Below the pieces are notes generated by a model. That model saw only the letters and a program-made list of their open reading frames with translations, was not told the DNA's origin and did not search any database. 64,000 bases of DNA from Aldrovandia affinis (Eukaryota; Chordata; Actinopteri; Notacanthiformes; Halosauridae), in assembly GCA_029706075.1 (NCBI GenBank), contig JAINUG010000262.1, forward strand, positions 1,009,501 to 1,073,500, in the 5' to 3' direction. The translations under genes were made by a program, and so were the position numbers. Positions 1-19,800 of the stretch are shown here, piece by piece. How positions within the stretch are numbered: the stretch's first letter is position 1; each line of letters opens with the position of its first letter.

Positions 1-3000
1 GGCTGGGCATTCGAATGACATGCCCCAACCACCTGAGTTGATGTTGGGTCAGGATGGACTCCACGCTGCAGCTGCCTGCCCTCTCCAGCACCTCTGTGTG
101 CGGCACTCTGTCCTGCCATGTGATGCCAAGGATCTTCTGGAGACATCTAACATGGAAGGTCTCCAGGCTTCTGAGATGACGGCTGTAGATAGTCCATGCC
201 TCACATCCATACAGTAATGCAGTGATGCATACTGCTCTGTATACCAGCACTTTGGTATGGAGTTTGAGGTTGCTGTTCTGAAAACCCTTCTCCTTAGACG
301 GCCAAAAGATACTGAGGCTTGTTTGAGGCGGTTCTGGATCTCGTCATCCATTTCGCAGGTGTCGGACATAATGCTTCCCAGGTATTTAAAGGTGGGCACA
401 GTGAGCAGCTGTTGCCCTGCTGCTGTGAGGGTTATTGGGTGTTGTGGGAGGCCAGCACTGGTCTGACAGAGTACCTCTGTTTTCTGGGTGTTGATAGTCA
501 GTCCCATTCTGGTGTATGCCGTTACAGCTGCTGCTAGGATGTTTTGCAGGGCCTCTGGTGTATGAGCAGCCAGGGCACAGTCATCAGCGTACTGTAGCTC
601 GATGATGGTCTCCGAGGTCAGCTTGGTGGTTGCCTGTAGCCTCCTGATGTTAAACAGGTTCCCATCAAGCCTGAAGTCGATGGTGACTCCAGCCTGCTTC
701 TCCATCTTCTCACGTAGCAGTGATGTAACGCAGACGAGGAAGATATTGAAGAGAACTGGAGCCAGTACACAGCCTTGCCTCACTCCAGTTTCCACACCAA
801 AGGGCTCTGAGCTGTGCCTCCCCACTACCACTCGGGCCATCATCCCAGAGTGGAACTGTCCAAGGATGGTGAGAAACTTGGGTGGACACCCAAATCTCTT
901 CAGGACTTTCCACAGTAGGTCTCTGTTTACTGTGTCAAAAGCCTTTGAGAGGTCAACGAAAGCTATGAACAAGTCCTTGTGCTGTTCCCGGCATTTCTCT
1001 TGGAGCTGGCGTGTTACAAAGATCATGTCGACTGTCCCCTATCCTTTCGAAAACCGCATTGCGACTCTGGTGTGACCCGTTCGGCTATTGCTGAGGTGAG
1101 TCTGCGGAGCATGACCTTGGCTAAGACCTTTCCAACAATGGCCAACAGAGAGATTCCCCTACTATTGGAGCAGATGGATTTGTCTCCTTTGTTCTTGTAG
1201 ATGGTCACAATGTTGGCATCTTTCCACTGCTGCGGGACACACTCTCGTCTCCACACCTCTGAAATGTAGAGATGCAGTGTCCGTGTACAGAGGTAGCCTC
1301 CATCCTTGAGGATTTCAGCTGGGATGCTGTCAGGTCCAGGGGATTTATTGTTTTTGAGGGTTTTGACTGCGTGCAGGATTTCTTTGAAGGTTGGAGGGAG
1401 GTCGAGATCTGGCAAGGTAGGGTGTTCAGGGAGCTCTGCAAGGACAGTTAGGTCCACAGGGGTGGGCTGGTTGAGCAGGGTGTTGAACTGCTCAGCCCAC
1501 CGCTCCACTATCAGAGCCTGGTCCTTGATGAGAGTTGTTCCGTCAGCAGATCTAACAGGTGCCAGGGAGCAGTTTCTGGGGCCGTAGATGGTCTTCACTG
1601 CGTCATAGAAACTATGCATATCGTTCCTATCTGCATGAGTCTGGATTTCATTGGCTTTTGAGATCCACCACTCATCTTGCAGGTTCCGGAGAGTTGTTTG
1701 GGCCTCAGAACGAAGGGCTTGCCATTGCTTCTTAAGGAGTTGGGATTGTGGATTGTTCAGGGTGGCTCTGTGTGCCTTGTGCATTTTGTCCAAGAGGGTG
1801 GAGATCTCTCCAGCATTCTGGTCAAACCAGTCCTGATGTTTTTTGGTTTTGAAGCCAATGGCTTGGGCTGCAGTGTCAAAGAGGGTGGAGGACAGAGAGG
1901 TCCACTTCTCATCCATCCCAGACTCTGAGTTGACAAGCTGTTTAATATCTGCCAGCTTGTCAGCTAAGGAGCGACGGAAGTTGTTTCGGGTGTCGCTGCT
2001 GGAGAGTCTGGCACAGTGGAGTTGTTTCCTCCCCGGGCCACCTTGGCGTGCTAGGGGCCGGACATGCATTCTGATCTTTGTCAGAATCATCCGATGGTCG
2101 GTCCAGCAGTCTGCCCCTCGCATAGCTCTTGTAATGAGCACATCTTTGAGGTCAGCCCTCCTCACGATCGCATAATCGATCAGGTGCCAGTGTTTGGATC
2201 TGGGATGCATCCAGGATGCCTTGTATTTATTCTTTTGTTGGAAAATGGTATTGGTGATGGTAAGATCATGTTCGAGCAAAGACTAAGAAGTCTTATGCCA
2301 TTGGAGTTGACTTTTCCAATGCCATGGGTGCCAATCACTCCGTTCCAGTTTTGCGTGCTCTTTCCAACTCTTGCATTAAAGTCCCCTAGCAGAATGACTT
2401 TGTCACTTCTTGGGATGTGACTGAGTATGTCATCGAGCGCCTGATAGAAGCATTCCTTCTCTTCATCGTTAGATGGTAAAGTTGGTGCATAGGCACTTAT
2501 CAAGGTGACATATCTGCATTTTGCAAGAGGGATGCGGAGAGTCATAAGCCTTTCGCTAATGCCCACTGGTGTTTCTGTGAGCTTGGGCAGGAGGCTGTTC
2601 TTGATTGCGAAACCCACTCCATGGAGGTGTTGTCCGCCCACAGGGTATCCTTTCCAAAAGAACGTGTAGCCCTCTCCTACTTCATTGAGGGAACCTTCCT
2701 CAAGGAGTCTGGTCTCACTGAGTGCTGCCACATCCACATTGTAGCGCTTCAGCTCGCTGGCAATAAGTGCTGTTCTGCGCTGTGGTCTGTCTTTGCCACG
2801 ACTGGCATCCAGGAGTGTCCTTATGTTCCATGCTACAATTCTAAAAGGTATAGTTTTTCTTATTTTTCGACCGCAGTAGTGGAATGTCCCGACAGGTGCG
2901 GTTTCCTGTCCGGGTACAGTAATGAGTGGGCAATTTTTAGGCCACCTTTTCTAGGCCTTTCCCCAATTGGGGTGAGCAGTGTGGTCCCTAAATAGGGGCT

Positions 3001-3380
3001 GCTCAGACACACAGGGGTCTGCCGGAAACAGCTGCCACTCAATCCCAGCTGCTAACGACCATAAATAGCCCTGTGTCGCTGACGTGCAGAGTTCCAGCTA
3101 AGAGCTTCCAGCTCATTCAAACCTGCCCCCGTCACTGGACGCTCCAACGCCGCCAGACTTTTTGAGGTCGGGGACTCAGGTAGCAAGAGAAGATACCTGC
3201 GCGCTGATGGTTTTTAAAGTGGCATGGGGGGTGCGCTTTACCCAACGCCACTAACTTGATTGTAGAGGAGATGGTTCCGATGGCAAGGGGGACCCTAGAC
3301 GACCGGCATCTTCTCACAACTGCAGGAGGCTGCCGGGAATCCAATTTTTCTGGAAACCGCCTCAAAGCGTGCCGCCACCA
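1..3380 (-). mobile_element. Degenerate LINE (APE endonuclease + reverse transcriptase), runs off the left edge
   Basis: A non-LTR retrotransposon on the minus strand. The endonuclease part reads from about 2850 down to 2070, with the motifs AALSETRL, LLGDFNARVG and the C-terminal WTDH. The reverse transcriptase follows, with the fingers/palm motifs FVDLSKAFDTVN, GVRQGCVLAP and the catalytic YADD near 580-592. The reading frame changes near 2200, near 1027 and again near 250, so one polyprotein is broken into several frames and the copy is dead. The end of the RT region continues past base 1. The stretch 2860-3380 looks like the 5' leader. Clade is not certain; the protein resembles the RTE-like type often mislabelled craniofacial development protein 2-like. 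It sits in an intron of the SERCA gene, antisense to it. Confidence 0.85.
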
Positions 3381-3396
3381 GCTTGCTTTTCTGTCA

Positions 3397-9500
<6,104 letters not shown>

Positions 9501-10068
9501 CTGACATGAGCACGAGGCCTGGCGTGTGTGTGCCTGTGCACGTGTGCGTGTGCACGAGAGTATGGGGATGAAATTAACACCAACCTAACCAATCACAAGA
9601 GTAAAAAAAAAAAAAAAAAAAAAAGGAAAAAATGAACCAAACCGTAAACTAGTAAAAACATCTAATTGGTTTTAAAAATGAATTAATTGTGGTCACTGTT
9701 TTGTAAGCCATCAGTGCTGCCCCCTGCTGGACTGCTCACTGAACTGACAGAAGAATATCATTGTCAGGGTTTTTTGGTCCCCCCCCTCCCCCACCATAAT
9801 TATTGCTTTGAAATGTGTGCTTTTTTTTTAAAGCGGACTGGTATCATCATTTGTCTCAATGACTGTCATTTCAAAATGTGTCCTTCCGTTTTTTTAAAAT
9901 AATATTTTATTTTGGTGCCCTCCTTATTCATAAGGCATTGGAATAATTGACTGATGTGTACAGAGATTTTACACTATTTTATGCGATTCTTTAGTTTTTG
10001 TAGTTTTGGAAAGGAGGAGTGTTCAGAGCTGCTGTTTACTCATGTGGAGCATTGTGTCTTCAGTGTGG

Positions 10069-10104
<36 letters not shown>

Positions 10105-12059
10105 TCTCCCTCTCTCTCTGTGTTCCTGACCAACAGCAGGTGATTTGTTTGTGTGCAGTGACTAAATGGCACCACCGGAAACAAGCTCGGTTTCTGCATA
10201 AACATTCCATGAGTTTCATAACTTAAAATCCATTTATTTACTTGTATAACCCCCACAGATTTGAATTTTCACATCCTTGTTTTGTTTTCTTTGGACTCAA
10301 TTGGCAGTTTTGCCACACCTCTATCTGGTTGCTGTAGAAAATCTGCAGTGAGGACACATGTTAACACTTAGTGAGGGCTATACCTTCCCGTTATACACCT
10401 GCAGTATAGAGGTGCAGACTGAAGTTTACTGAGTGGGTTGAAGCAGAGGCACTAGATGCACTGCAGTCTGGTCTCCCAGTACAGTTCCATGGAAAATGCT
10501 GGTGACCCAACAATGAGGGTTCTGGGAGAGGTCTGTGAATCCGCAAAGCACTCTCACCAAATCACACAGCATTGAGTAACACCAGGGATACAGAGGAGCC
10601 CATAGCATGTTAAGATGGTCCTAGCTCACTAGAGGAGTGTGGTTTAAGGGGCTATTGTAGCATAGCTCTCAATAAGGCATTTATCTGGTTGCTCCAGATT
10701 CACTCCAGAGTTCGGCCGTTGGGTGTTTGTCCTCTCAGCCCCGTGAGCGCTGGAGAGCACACTGGCATTGAGCCTGTAATTAGTGATGTCATTAATGCAT
10801 CTTCTATTCTGTAGTTGCACTTTTAAAACTCTTGTCAGTGCACCAGTTCTGACCGCTCCCCTCTTGGGCATTCTGGCGACACAGACGGAGCGCAGCGATA
10901 TTGGTAAGCTTCGCTTCACACACTCCCACCACCGCAGTCTTGCCTGGCCCTCCACTTTAACCACAGAGCATCATGGGACGCTTCTCACGGTCACAACAGA
11001 GGGGCCATCATGGGGAGCGGTCACAACTCCCAATTGGCTCCAGGTGCTCGTTGTGACACCTCTATCTCTCAGCCAGTCAGAGTCCAATGTTATGAAGATT
11101 GATTCCGTTTTTTGGGGGTTTACATTTAAAATGAAAAAGGCTTTGTGATTTATGGTAGGGGTCTCTCCTCAGTGACATCACTAACATCACTCAATAACAT
11201 GACCTCAGCATTATTATAGTTAAAGTCGGGGCTTTGTGCCTTCTGGTCCCTTCCCTCCGTCCCCGAGAACGCTTCCCTCCCCCACACAACATACTCCACT
11301 CTGGGCATCGGTTTGTTCCTCCATTTTCAGCAGTCCCTCATAAAACCAGGAAACGCACAATGGAAAGGAAAGGAGATTATGGACAGTATTTTTAATTTCA
11401 ACTGTTCAAAAGGGCATTTGGCCATGTCGAGGGGTAAATAAACCATTCCGCCCACATCAGGTACTGACTTCAGAACACCAAGAGCTAGATTTACTAAACT
11501 TTTGTACCAGTGCAAAGTTTGCACCTGTTTCTTCTAAAAGGAGTACAACTTAACTTTAAACGTTAATATTTTAAGAGGACAAAAAGGAATAAAACAGTTT
11601 TACCTTTTAGTTTTTGCTTTCTATTACTTTCAGAAAAAAAGGGTGCCAACTTTTCACTGGTGTAAATCTGCCCCCCCTCTAATAGCTCCTGTTTGTCTGC
11701 TCTTCTGCCTGCTCTGATTGGTCCCTCTCTCTCCTTTTCTTTGCAGCAAGGGCCTTGTAAGCCCCTCTTCACATACTTCATATTTACATTTTTTTATTTT
11801 GATTATTTTTATGTTGTGCACGTGTGTGTGTGTGTGTGTGAGAGAGAGAGCAGCACCACCACATCTTCCCAAACATGCATGTAAAATGTGTGAAGGAAAA
11901 AGGTAAATGTGTATCTGTAAATAGATAATATATTTCAAATAATTAACAAAAATAATAAGGAGGGACCGGTAAATGGACAGCAGGAAGTGATATGGCGTAT
12001 AAGGTGTAGAGGAAAAGCGTATTAAGCATTTGCATAAGGTGTAAACCTCCATGCTGGAC

Positions 12060-12191
12060 ATCCATGCTGTATGGAGCTACACATTAGCTTAGCTCCATGC
12101 TGGATGGAGCACACATTAGCTTAGCTCCATGCTGGATGGAGCCACATGTTAGCTTAGCTCCATGCTGTATGGAGCCACATGTTAGCTTAGC
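12060..12191. repeat. Tandem repeat, about four copies of a ~37-base unit
   Basis: The units contain TTAGCTTAGCTCCATGCTG followed by GATGGAGC or TATGGAGC and CACAT. Neighbouring copies differ at a few positions, so this is a small minisatellite. Confidence 0.85.
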
Positions 12192-12859
12192 CTTCAAACA
12201 CAATAAAGGTGTAAAGAGTCCTCATGACTTATTTTTTAACAGTTCCTCTGTAAAATCTGTTTTTTTTAATAAATGTACAATATACCATAATGCATGTCCT
12301 TTAGCTGTATGCAGCCAAACCTATTTTATCATCAAGAGTTTATATATTAAATAGACAATGTACAATATACAACCACGGATCAATTTCATTACGAGACACT
12401 TTTCCTAAGGAAATCTTTTTTTTGAGAGTGCAAAATAACCAAATAGACTATTTTGTTTTGTTTTGCACTGTAATATTGTAACTTATTTAAGTGAGATCAC
12501 ATTCGCTGGGCAGGCAGCGACGGTGTTTCTTTTGAACAGATTTATTTTGAAAGTATCAGTCAGCTCCTTTGACACCATATTTGGATCCTGAACAACTGAA
12601 AGAACAACTGTTCTGTCTACTGTTCCAAACCGTTCCATTTCACTGCTGACGATTTTAAACCTGTATCACTGATTGTGGTTTAATGAAAATAAACCAGTTA
12701 TACATGACTGCACGTGTGTGTGATTATTTAGCTGAATGTCTGGATCTCCCAAGATGGCAGAAGGCACTGAACATGTAACTGGAAGGAGTGCTCTTAACTG
12801 AAGGAATGACACATTGCCGCTGATAGATAAACAGTCTAAGTAAAGGGGTGACTTAGTGT

Positions 12860-13100
12860 GTGGATGTGGAATCCTGACCAGACCAGTGCTGATTGGCCAG
12901 CAGCCCCACAGGGTGGGGCACATAATTTGCTGCAGCAGCGCCCAGGGAAGGAGGGAGGGTTTAAGTTGGCCTCGTATCATCACACGAGCGAGTGCTTTGG
13001 TTGAGGAGGAAGTGTGCTGGTCTCTCATTGAGAGATGAGCATGCAATGAGACGGGCTACAAATACAACTGAGCATTCCAATTTGGGAGAAAAGTAACAAA
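12860..13100 (+). repeat. SINE-like repeat fragment
   Basis: The body contains GGCCAGCAGCCC and CGCCCAGGGA. It ends in ACTGAGCATTCCAATTTGGG plus a purine run. The same body and tail occur at 52370-52800, which identifies a dispersed family. No tRNA promoter boxes are obvious here. Confidence 0.55.
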
Positions 13101-13744
13101 GGAAAAAACAATGCAAGTAATCTTGGATATACAGTAACCGAAATTCATTAGAGATGTCCAAAAATAGTGTGTTACAGATACATGGAGTGTAACATATATC
13201 AACTATTTGCACTGGAGAGGAGGAAAAACAAATTGAAAAAAGACAAAGGTTTGTGAGGGAAAAACATTTCAATGACCTCTAGTGACACTCCAATGTAAAA
13301 TGTTGTGTCAATCTACTTTTTTCGGTTTAGGTTAAACTAACTTGAGAGGAAATTAAGGCTTCTATTGTGACTTTATGTGCTTAAGATTCCACTACAGAGA
13401 TCTGCAGTTGAGGCGTGGTTTTATTGAAAAAAGGGTTTAACGTCTATTTTCCAGTGAGCACATTTTGAACTTAAGTCCAGAAAGGCCAAATAAAGAGCGC
13501 ATAAATATGCCACTACTGATTATCTGTTGTAATTTAACTCTTTTCAAGTGCAGGATGACCCTGTGTGGGTAAATATCCTCCCCATCAGTGCCTGTTTAAC
13601 TACACTGTAATGCTAAAGTTAAAACCTACAGTGGAGAATATTGATACTTTTCTTCATGTAAAATGAATTAGGAAATTAAAATATAAGAAATGAAACTCGA
13701 TACAAAAGACTGATTTATTTTTGCTGTTTAAAATGTAATGTTTT

Positions 13745-14075
13745 GAGCCTCCCGCGTGGTCTAGTGGTTTCAACGTCCGACGCTGGCCACGGCAACCGGG
13801 GTTCGAGTCGGCTCTGGCCGGGAGTGCCACCGGGGCGACAATTGGCTGGACGCCCCAGGAAGGGGGGAGGGAAGCCGACACAGTTCGCTGCACACAGGAG
13901 TGGTTCTGGGGTGCCGGAATTGCAGTCGACAGCACGACGAGTGCTGCCGCGGAGGAGGCAGTGCTTCACCATTGTCACTGCCGGTCACAGGGCTACGGCA
14001 GCCAACTACAAGGGAGGGGATTGAAGTAAAACTAGCAGGAGTAATTAGCTACCAAATTGGGAGAAAAACACAAAT
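13745..14075 (+). mobile_element. tRNA-derived SINE with perfect 14-base target duplication
   Basis: The head has a tRNA-Glu-like A box (GTGGTCTAGTGG) and B box (GGTTCGAGTC). The tail ends in CCAAATTGGGAGAAAAAC. The flanking direct repeat AAATGTAATGTTTT at 13731-13744 and 14076-14089 marks the insertion. A close relative lies at 40596-40982. Confidence 0.9.
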
Positions 14076-14089
14076 AAATGTAATGTTTT

Positions 14090-15010
14090 TGTCCTGTTTT
14101 ATTTTGGGTCCATTGTTTGGTATTAAGATTAATATTAATTCCAGGATTATTTTTATTCTTCTGCGGTTCCTTCATTTGGACACTGCATGGCCCCTCTATA
14201 CATTGTTTTTGCCGTTTTTAAGTTAGGTAGCACCACAGCGTGTAATCCACAGCCAACCCTTTGTTCCCTCCCACAGCCTGGAGACCTTGGACAGCGGCAG
14301 CCTCACTTACAGGCAGGCTCACCTGAGGCTAATGAGCAATCAACTGAGCCATTGCTTTCGTTAGGCCATTATAAATGTACAGCCTTCCATGCCTGATTTG
14401 AGTTTTTTAAAAGGCACCTTATCCAGCGTGACATTCTTGTTTTTAAATTCCAGCAATATATGTAAATGGGGGTGATACTGTTTTACCACACAGAATTCCA
14501 GCATGCAAAATGTCTGTGTAAGTTAGAATACTCAGGACAGGACGGGCTGTCAGATGTCCCTCAGACTAACAGCAGTGTGGTTTTATGTTATCCTCTTCCT
14601 TGTGTACTAAAATCATGGTGGAATGTTGGCCACTATTGTTTATTCTATGCTTCATGACAATATTGTGCTTAACAGGGTGAATTCCATAATTCCACAAAGG
14701 TGATAAGAAATAAATGTTACCCCACAAGGGTGAGTTTCAAATATTAATATCTGACTGCTAAATTGCCACATGGATACACTTTCTGTATGCATAGGTCTCA
14801 CCCATAACTGAGCTATTAAATGACTTACAAGAATACTGTCTGTCCCTTATGTCTTTGAAAGCTATTGATATGATAGAATAGGGCTTTCATTCAACATTTC
14901 TCTAAAAGCATTATGAATAAAACTATAATCAAAGTGTATTGATTGGATGTAACACCTCACCAAGAGCATCTCACATTTTTATGCATGTGTTGCTCTGGAA
15001 AATCTTAGGC
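14090..15010. other. Intergenic, nothing recognised
   Basis: AT-rich sequence with no coding similarity, terminal repeats or tandem arrays that I can identify. Confidence 0.55.
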
Positions 15011-15026
15011 TTTGAAATGGCTATGT

Positions 15027-15780
15027 TATCTTTCAGCATCTACAGAGAGACCTGGTTCTCTTGATATGAAGATAGTGCGGGTGGGAAATACTGGAGCAAG
15101 GAACAGTGCATCAGGAAACACCATCCTGGGAAGAACACAGTTTAAGGCAGAGCCCTCCCCAGGCTCAGTGACTAATAACACAGCAGTCGATTGGTGGGTG
15201 GAAAACAAATATCTGTGATAGACACCACAGGGATCTTTGACACATTATTGACTAAAGATTAACTGAAATGCAAAATGGAGAAGTGCATCAGTCTGTCTGT
15301 CCCAGAGTCCCATATGTTTCTGCTGGTGATTATGCTGGGAAGATTCATACAGGAAGAGAAGAGCACTGTACAGTGGATCCAGAGCTTTGGAGAAGAAGCC
15401 TTACAATACACAATGGTGCTGGTCACAGGTGCTGATCTGTTAAACGGAAAATCAATAGAAGAGTTTCTGAGCCACAACAGTGACCTTGACGATGTCATCA
15501 GCAGAGCGTGGTGGTAGATATCATGTCTTCAACACTGAAACTAATACTAACCACACTCAGGTTACAAGGCTGCTGGAGAAGATAGAGGAGATTGTGGACA
15601 GGAATGGAGGACAGTGCTACACTATGAAATGTGCCAGGAGGATGAGAGAAGGGTCAGTGAGGAAGAGGAAAGAGAGAGAAGAGAACTGGAAGAGAAAAAG
15701 AGACAGGGAGAGGAAAAGATCAAAGAAGAGAATGAGAGAAAGTGGGAAGAGATTGAAAATGTTTATGCAGTATTCTAGCA
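15027..15780 (+). pseudogene. GIMAP-family (immune-associated nucleotide-binding) GTPase relic
   Basis: Two frame-shifted blocks match the single large GTPase exon of fish GIMAP genes. The first (about 15060-15218) carries a degenerate P-loop, VGNTGARNSASGNTILG, in which the invariant Lys of GxxGxGKS is Asn, then an early stop. DTTGIFDT after the stop corresponds to the G3 motif. The second block (15272-15515) has SVPESHMFLLVI, EEALQYTMVL, a TGAD G4-like motif and IEEFLSHNSDL, followed in other frames by YHVFN and a Lys/Arg/Glu-rich coil to about 15780. The stops, frame shifts and lost P-loop Lys make it non-functional. No intact GIMAP gene is in the window. Confidence 0.85.
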
Positions 15781-15849
15781 TAGTTACCTGGAATTTCCAG
15801 GTGTTCCTGGAAGTTGTGAGGCTTTGGGGAATAAGGAAATTGTATTAAT

Positions 15850-16838
15850 AACTGTTGAGATAATAACCGTGACTCGTGCAAATTGTGTAGTATATAATAT
15901 ATAAATCAGCAGGAAATCTTTAATTATTTTTTGTTTTTATGGGATGGATTTTATGTGGGAATATAGAACACCCCTAGTGATACCCCATTGTGATGCCAAA
16001 ATAGATTATTTTTTCCAGAATTTGTTTTTGAGAAAACTTGAAAATCGAGGTGCAATTTTGTGTGAAAAATGGAGAATTATTTCCAGGGTGCTGAAAATAC
16101 ACAGCAGAATAAAAAAATTGGGTTTTGCAGTCTTCCTGTCCAAAATAAAACATGTATGATAACCTGGCACATTCCTCTTGTTGTTAATGTTTGTATATGT
16201 ATGTCTGTTTTTTTATTTTTTATTACATTAATTAAAAGCGTTAGTGCGCTTTCCTATAGCCGTAATTTCCCGTATGATGGATGACACGCACGTCTGATAT
16301 TATTTGCTAAGCAAAGGACGCGCAGTCCTTCACAAAACAACCGCAACGCAACAGGAGGAACAGAGAGAACTCAAAAAGGCGCCTATTCGAGGTCTTGATT
16401 TCGGGGTCCTTTGCGGTAGAATGTATGACCGCCTAATTCCGCATTATAATGAATTCCTTACTAGACTAGAACGGGTCCAATCAACAATTCAGAACCTTCA
16501 AACTACGTGAAATTGAATTGAAATTGGAGGATTCCAAATGCATTCATATTGCTAAAGCTGATGCACTTAGTATTCCATTGTCCTTTCATTCAGGGGGTCT
16601 AAAAGACGACCCACATTTTCCTGCGCATATGCGCATGCGGTGTAGAGATGTTAAATCACCCTAGGAGCCCAATGTGTCTGTGTCGAAGAACGTAACGCAG
16701 TCAGTATTAGGGAACTGGCCTTGGATATTTGGAGTGCTTTATCCGTCACCCTTCCCGTTTAGTTTTCACGATTCGTTTTGACAACACTTGGCTAGGATAA
16801 CGTGATATCTTTTCTTATTTCCCAGAAATCCATCTGCA
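15850..16838. other. Intergenic and ube2g1 5' region
   Basis: No coding similarity is visible. The last few hundred bases before the ATG at 16839 are expected to hold the ube2g1 promoter and 5' UTR. I see no clear TATA box. Confidence 0.5.
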
Positions 16839-19800
16839 ATGAGTGAACAAGCGTCTCTGCTCCTTCGAAAACAACTGTCAGGTAAAGTTGGTTAACTATG
16901 TTTAGCTAGCAACTTTAGCTTGTTGGTGGCTGGCTAATTTGTGTTAAGTTATGTTGTCTAGCTCACTATGTAATCGCAACTCTGTTTGGCATTTGGTAAA
17001 ACGCAATTTATTTGGCGTTGGTTAAGGTGATGCGTCCCATATTTGGGGCTAACGTTCATTCACTAGCTGGCAGGGACTAGCTAGCTATTTCCTGTTCGCG
17101 AGCTGCCCATGTTGGCATAACTATGCTGGCATAACTATGCTGGCTAACGTTAATCACACGGTCATGGGTTTGATTACCCACGTGACATTTGGCTAGCTAG
17201 CTGTCTAAAGTCGGCCTCTGTGAGTCCACGCACACTCAAGAGCTAGCTGTGTTACCACGTTCGTCAGTTGGCTAACTAGCTGTTCATTAGCCTAGCCGTC
17301 TACGAAGTGTCACTCCATGTTGGCAGCTGATGTATTAGGTCAGACGACATCTGTAGGAACGATGTTTCTGTACCCTCCAAGGAGTCACTAGTGCCTTCGC
17401 TAAACAACCAGAACCAATGTAATGAGTTTTATCCTGTCGTTAGGTTAGCGCTAAGTTACTCGTGAATAGCTACTTCGCTAGCTGGCAAAATGATTGGTCT
17501 GTTGACACCTCTAGGTGTCGGTCACATATTTGTTAGTATAAAGCGGCGTGGAAGAGTGGGTGATGGAGTGTGGCGAGCAATATGTTTAGCTATCATTTGG
17601 GCAACTTAGTATTTTTCAGGGACGTATTAGGACCAGGTAGCTAAGTTGGGTAGCTAGCGTTCCGCATGTTTTGGATATGAAATTTGATATGAAGTTCTGT
17701 TAAGGACCGGCAGTAATACTGTATGACTATGAGTAACTACCTACAGTAAGAAAGGATATGACGTAATTTATTACGCAGCTAGTAGTATTGGTAATATATA
17801 CTATTTGCTAATATATTGCACATGTCGTCTTCCAATACGAGTTCTCACATTGCTGTTACGTGAGTGTCGCAACAATGTTGCGTCAACATTCCTGAAACGT
17901 GAAAATGTAGTTCTCTTCGGGCTGCAGCTTGTGAGTGTAGTTTGCAGGTGGCTTGCCCGTTAGTCATTCAGATATGATGGTGAGATTTCTCAAAACATCT
18001 GAAATGACACGACCAGAAGTCCTACGGACATTTAACTGTTACATAGTGTATGGGAATGAGGCGGAGTCGAATTGTGTGCCAACTTTGACAAGTTTAGACT
18101 GGTTGTGCGATGGCGGGCATTATATCTTGTGTATATATTTATAGTCATCTAATCATAACTTTTAGTGGTATTCCCTCTAACATTAGATTAAGGTCTGTCA
18201 TCCCCGTTGACCTTAATAGAACAGTAATCTATTATTATTATTTATTTATGCATGCATTTTATTTTTCAGAACTCAACAAGAACCCTGTGGAAGGCTTTTC
18301 AGCTGGCCTGATTGACGATGATGACATTTACCAGTGGGAGGTGGTGATCATCGGGCCCCAGGACACTATGTTGTACGTTTAATTTAAAACCGCTGAGCTG
18401 CTCTGGAACTGGAGGGATTACACAACACCTTTTCTCCAGACAATATCGCTTGCACTACTTAAAATGCCCATACAGTAGCCTGCATCCAGACTGTGCCCAT
18501 AGCCAAATGCACTTCAACACTAATGCTCAGGCACCGTCGGTGAAAATCTTCACTGTGCTTTGATGCGTTTTACTGAATAACCCCAAGTGTTTTCAGTGTG
18601 AAATGAACTGAGGCTGATAAAGCCAACTGTTTTTCTCGCATGAAAGGCAGACAAAAGTATTTAAACATTGCTGTTTTCTTTGTTTTATGTTTATGTTTTT
18701 TGTGTCTCTTACAGTGAAGGAGGGTTTTTTAAAGCGTACCTGACCTTTCCATATGATTACCCCTTGCGGCCTCCAAAGATGAAGTTTAGCACTGAAATCT
18801 GGCACCCAAACGGTAAGGAGGACTGTTCTGTTAAGTTGTTCAAGTCCAAGTGTGTGTTCAGGATACTCTTTTGCTACATTTCCATCTTGAACATTTACAT
18901 TTCTAAACGGGTTTGCCGGGTGTGCCGGGGCGAGTGAAGTATTCGAGAATTGGGTCACACCGAACATTCTGTCCCTATCCGCAGCCATGGTAACGGCACT
19001 CTGCTATCGGAAGCTCAACTCACCGCCGCTATAGTTTATAAAACGGTTTGTAACTGATCCTGAACAGAGTCCACACTGTTCTGGGCTTTGACTCTGCCCC
19101 TGGTGGCTGCTGGTGATGTGATGCTCTCTTGCCCCCTACAGTGGCAAAGAATGGCGATGTGTGCATCTCTATCCTGCACGACCCGGGGGAAGACCGCTTC
19201 GGCTACGAGAAGCCAGAGGAGCGCTGGCTGCCCATCCACACGGTGGAGACCATCATGATCAGCGTCATCTCCATGCTGGCTGACCCCAATGGCGACTCGC
19301 CCGCCAACGTGGATGCTGCCGTGAGTCACAGCTGCTGTGCTCCTTAACCTCTATGCTGAACTGCCACTTGAAGGGAACCGTGTGACATGCTGGTTGGGGA
19401 ACTTTGCTGAGGAGCTTAACCTGAAATACTTCTGTAAAACTTGTTCCATCTACCATGCCTTTTGTATAATACACATATTGCAAAAAGATGATATAAACCT
19501 CTTTGGTTTACTCGTCCTTGGTAATGTGATAATTGTAATTATTACACATTTATATTGCACTTAATAGCGCCACACCTTCCATAGAACCATGTGATATCAT
19601 GAAGTGAGATGAAACAGTTTGGGAGCCCCTGGTGCAGTAGGTTGGTGGACTGAGGCATGCGTGTGGACTTGCGTGGGTGGGTGGACTGAAGTGTGTTGTT
19701 GTGCGTCCCACAGAGGGAGTGGAGGGAGGACCCCAGAGGAGAGTTTAAGAGGAAGGTGGCCCGCTGCGTACGGAAAAGCCAGGAAATGGCCTTCGACTAG
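16839..19800 (+). CDS. ube2g1: Ubiquitin-conjugating enzyme E2 G1
   Basis: E2 that accepts ubiquitin from E1 as a thioester and passes it on with E3 ligases; cytosolic. Five coding exons with correct phases: 16839-16881, 18270-18372, 18715-18812, 19142-19320, 19714-19800, giving 169 residues (human UBE2G1 has 170). The UBC fold is complete: ELNKNPVEGFSAGLIDD, YPLRPPKMKF, IWHPN, then the catalytic Cys in NGDVCISILH (codon 19162-19164). The acidic-loop region PGEDRFGYEKPEERW is typical of the G class. The C-terminus is EFKRKVARCVRKSQEMAFD. At the exon 2/3 junction the family's Leu-Tyr is Met-Phe (DTMFEGG). The first intron (16882-18269) is CTAGC-rich with no other feature. The start is the first ATG in frame and matches the family length. 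Confidence 0.95.

Larger units (their letters stand above)
9501..13730. other. atp2a2 3' flank and intergenic sequence
   Basis: Contains the likely atp2a2 3' UTR, a poly(A) run (9602-9624) and a (CT)n tract (10073-10118). Nothing coding is visible. A SINE-like segment with an AATTTGGGAGAAAA-type tail lies at about 12860-13100. Confidence 0.6.

Noticed and set aside
13756-13810. Possible tRNA-Glu gene
   Set aside because: It has A and B boxes but no complete cloverleaf, and it is the head of a SINE with a target duplication. The same holds for the other SINE heads.
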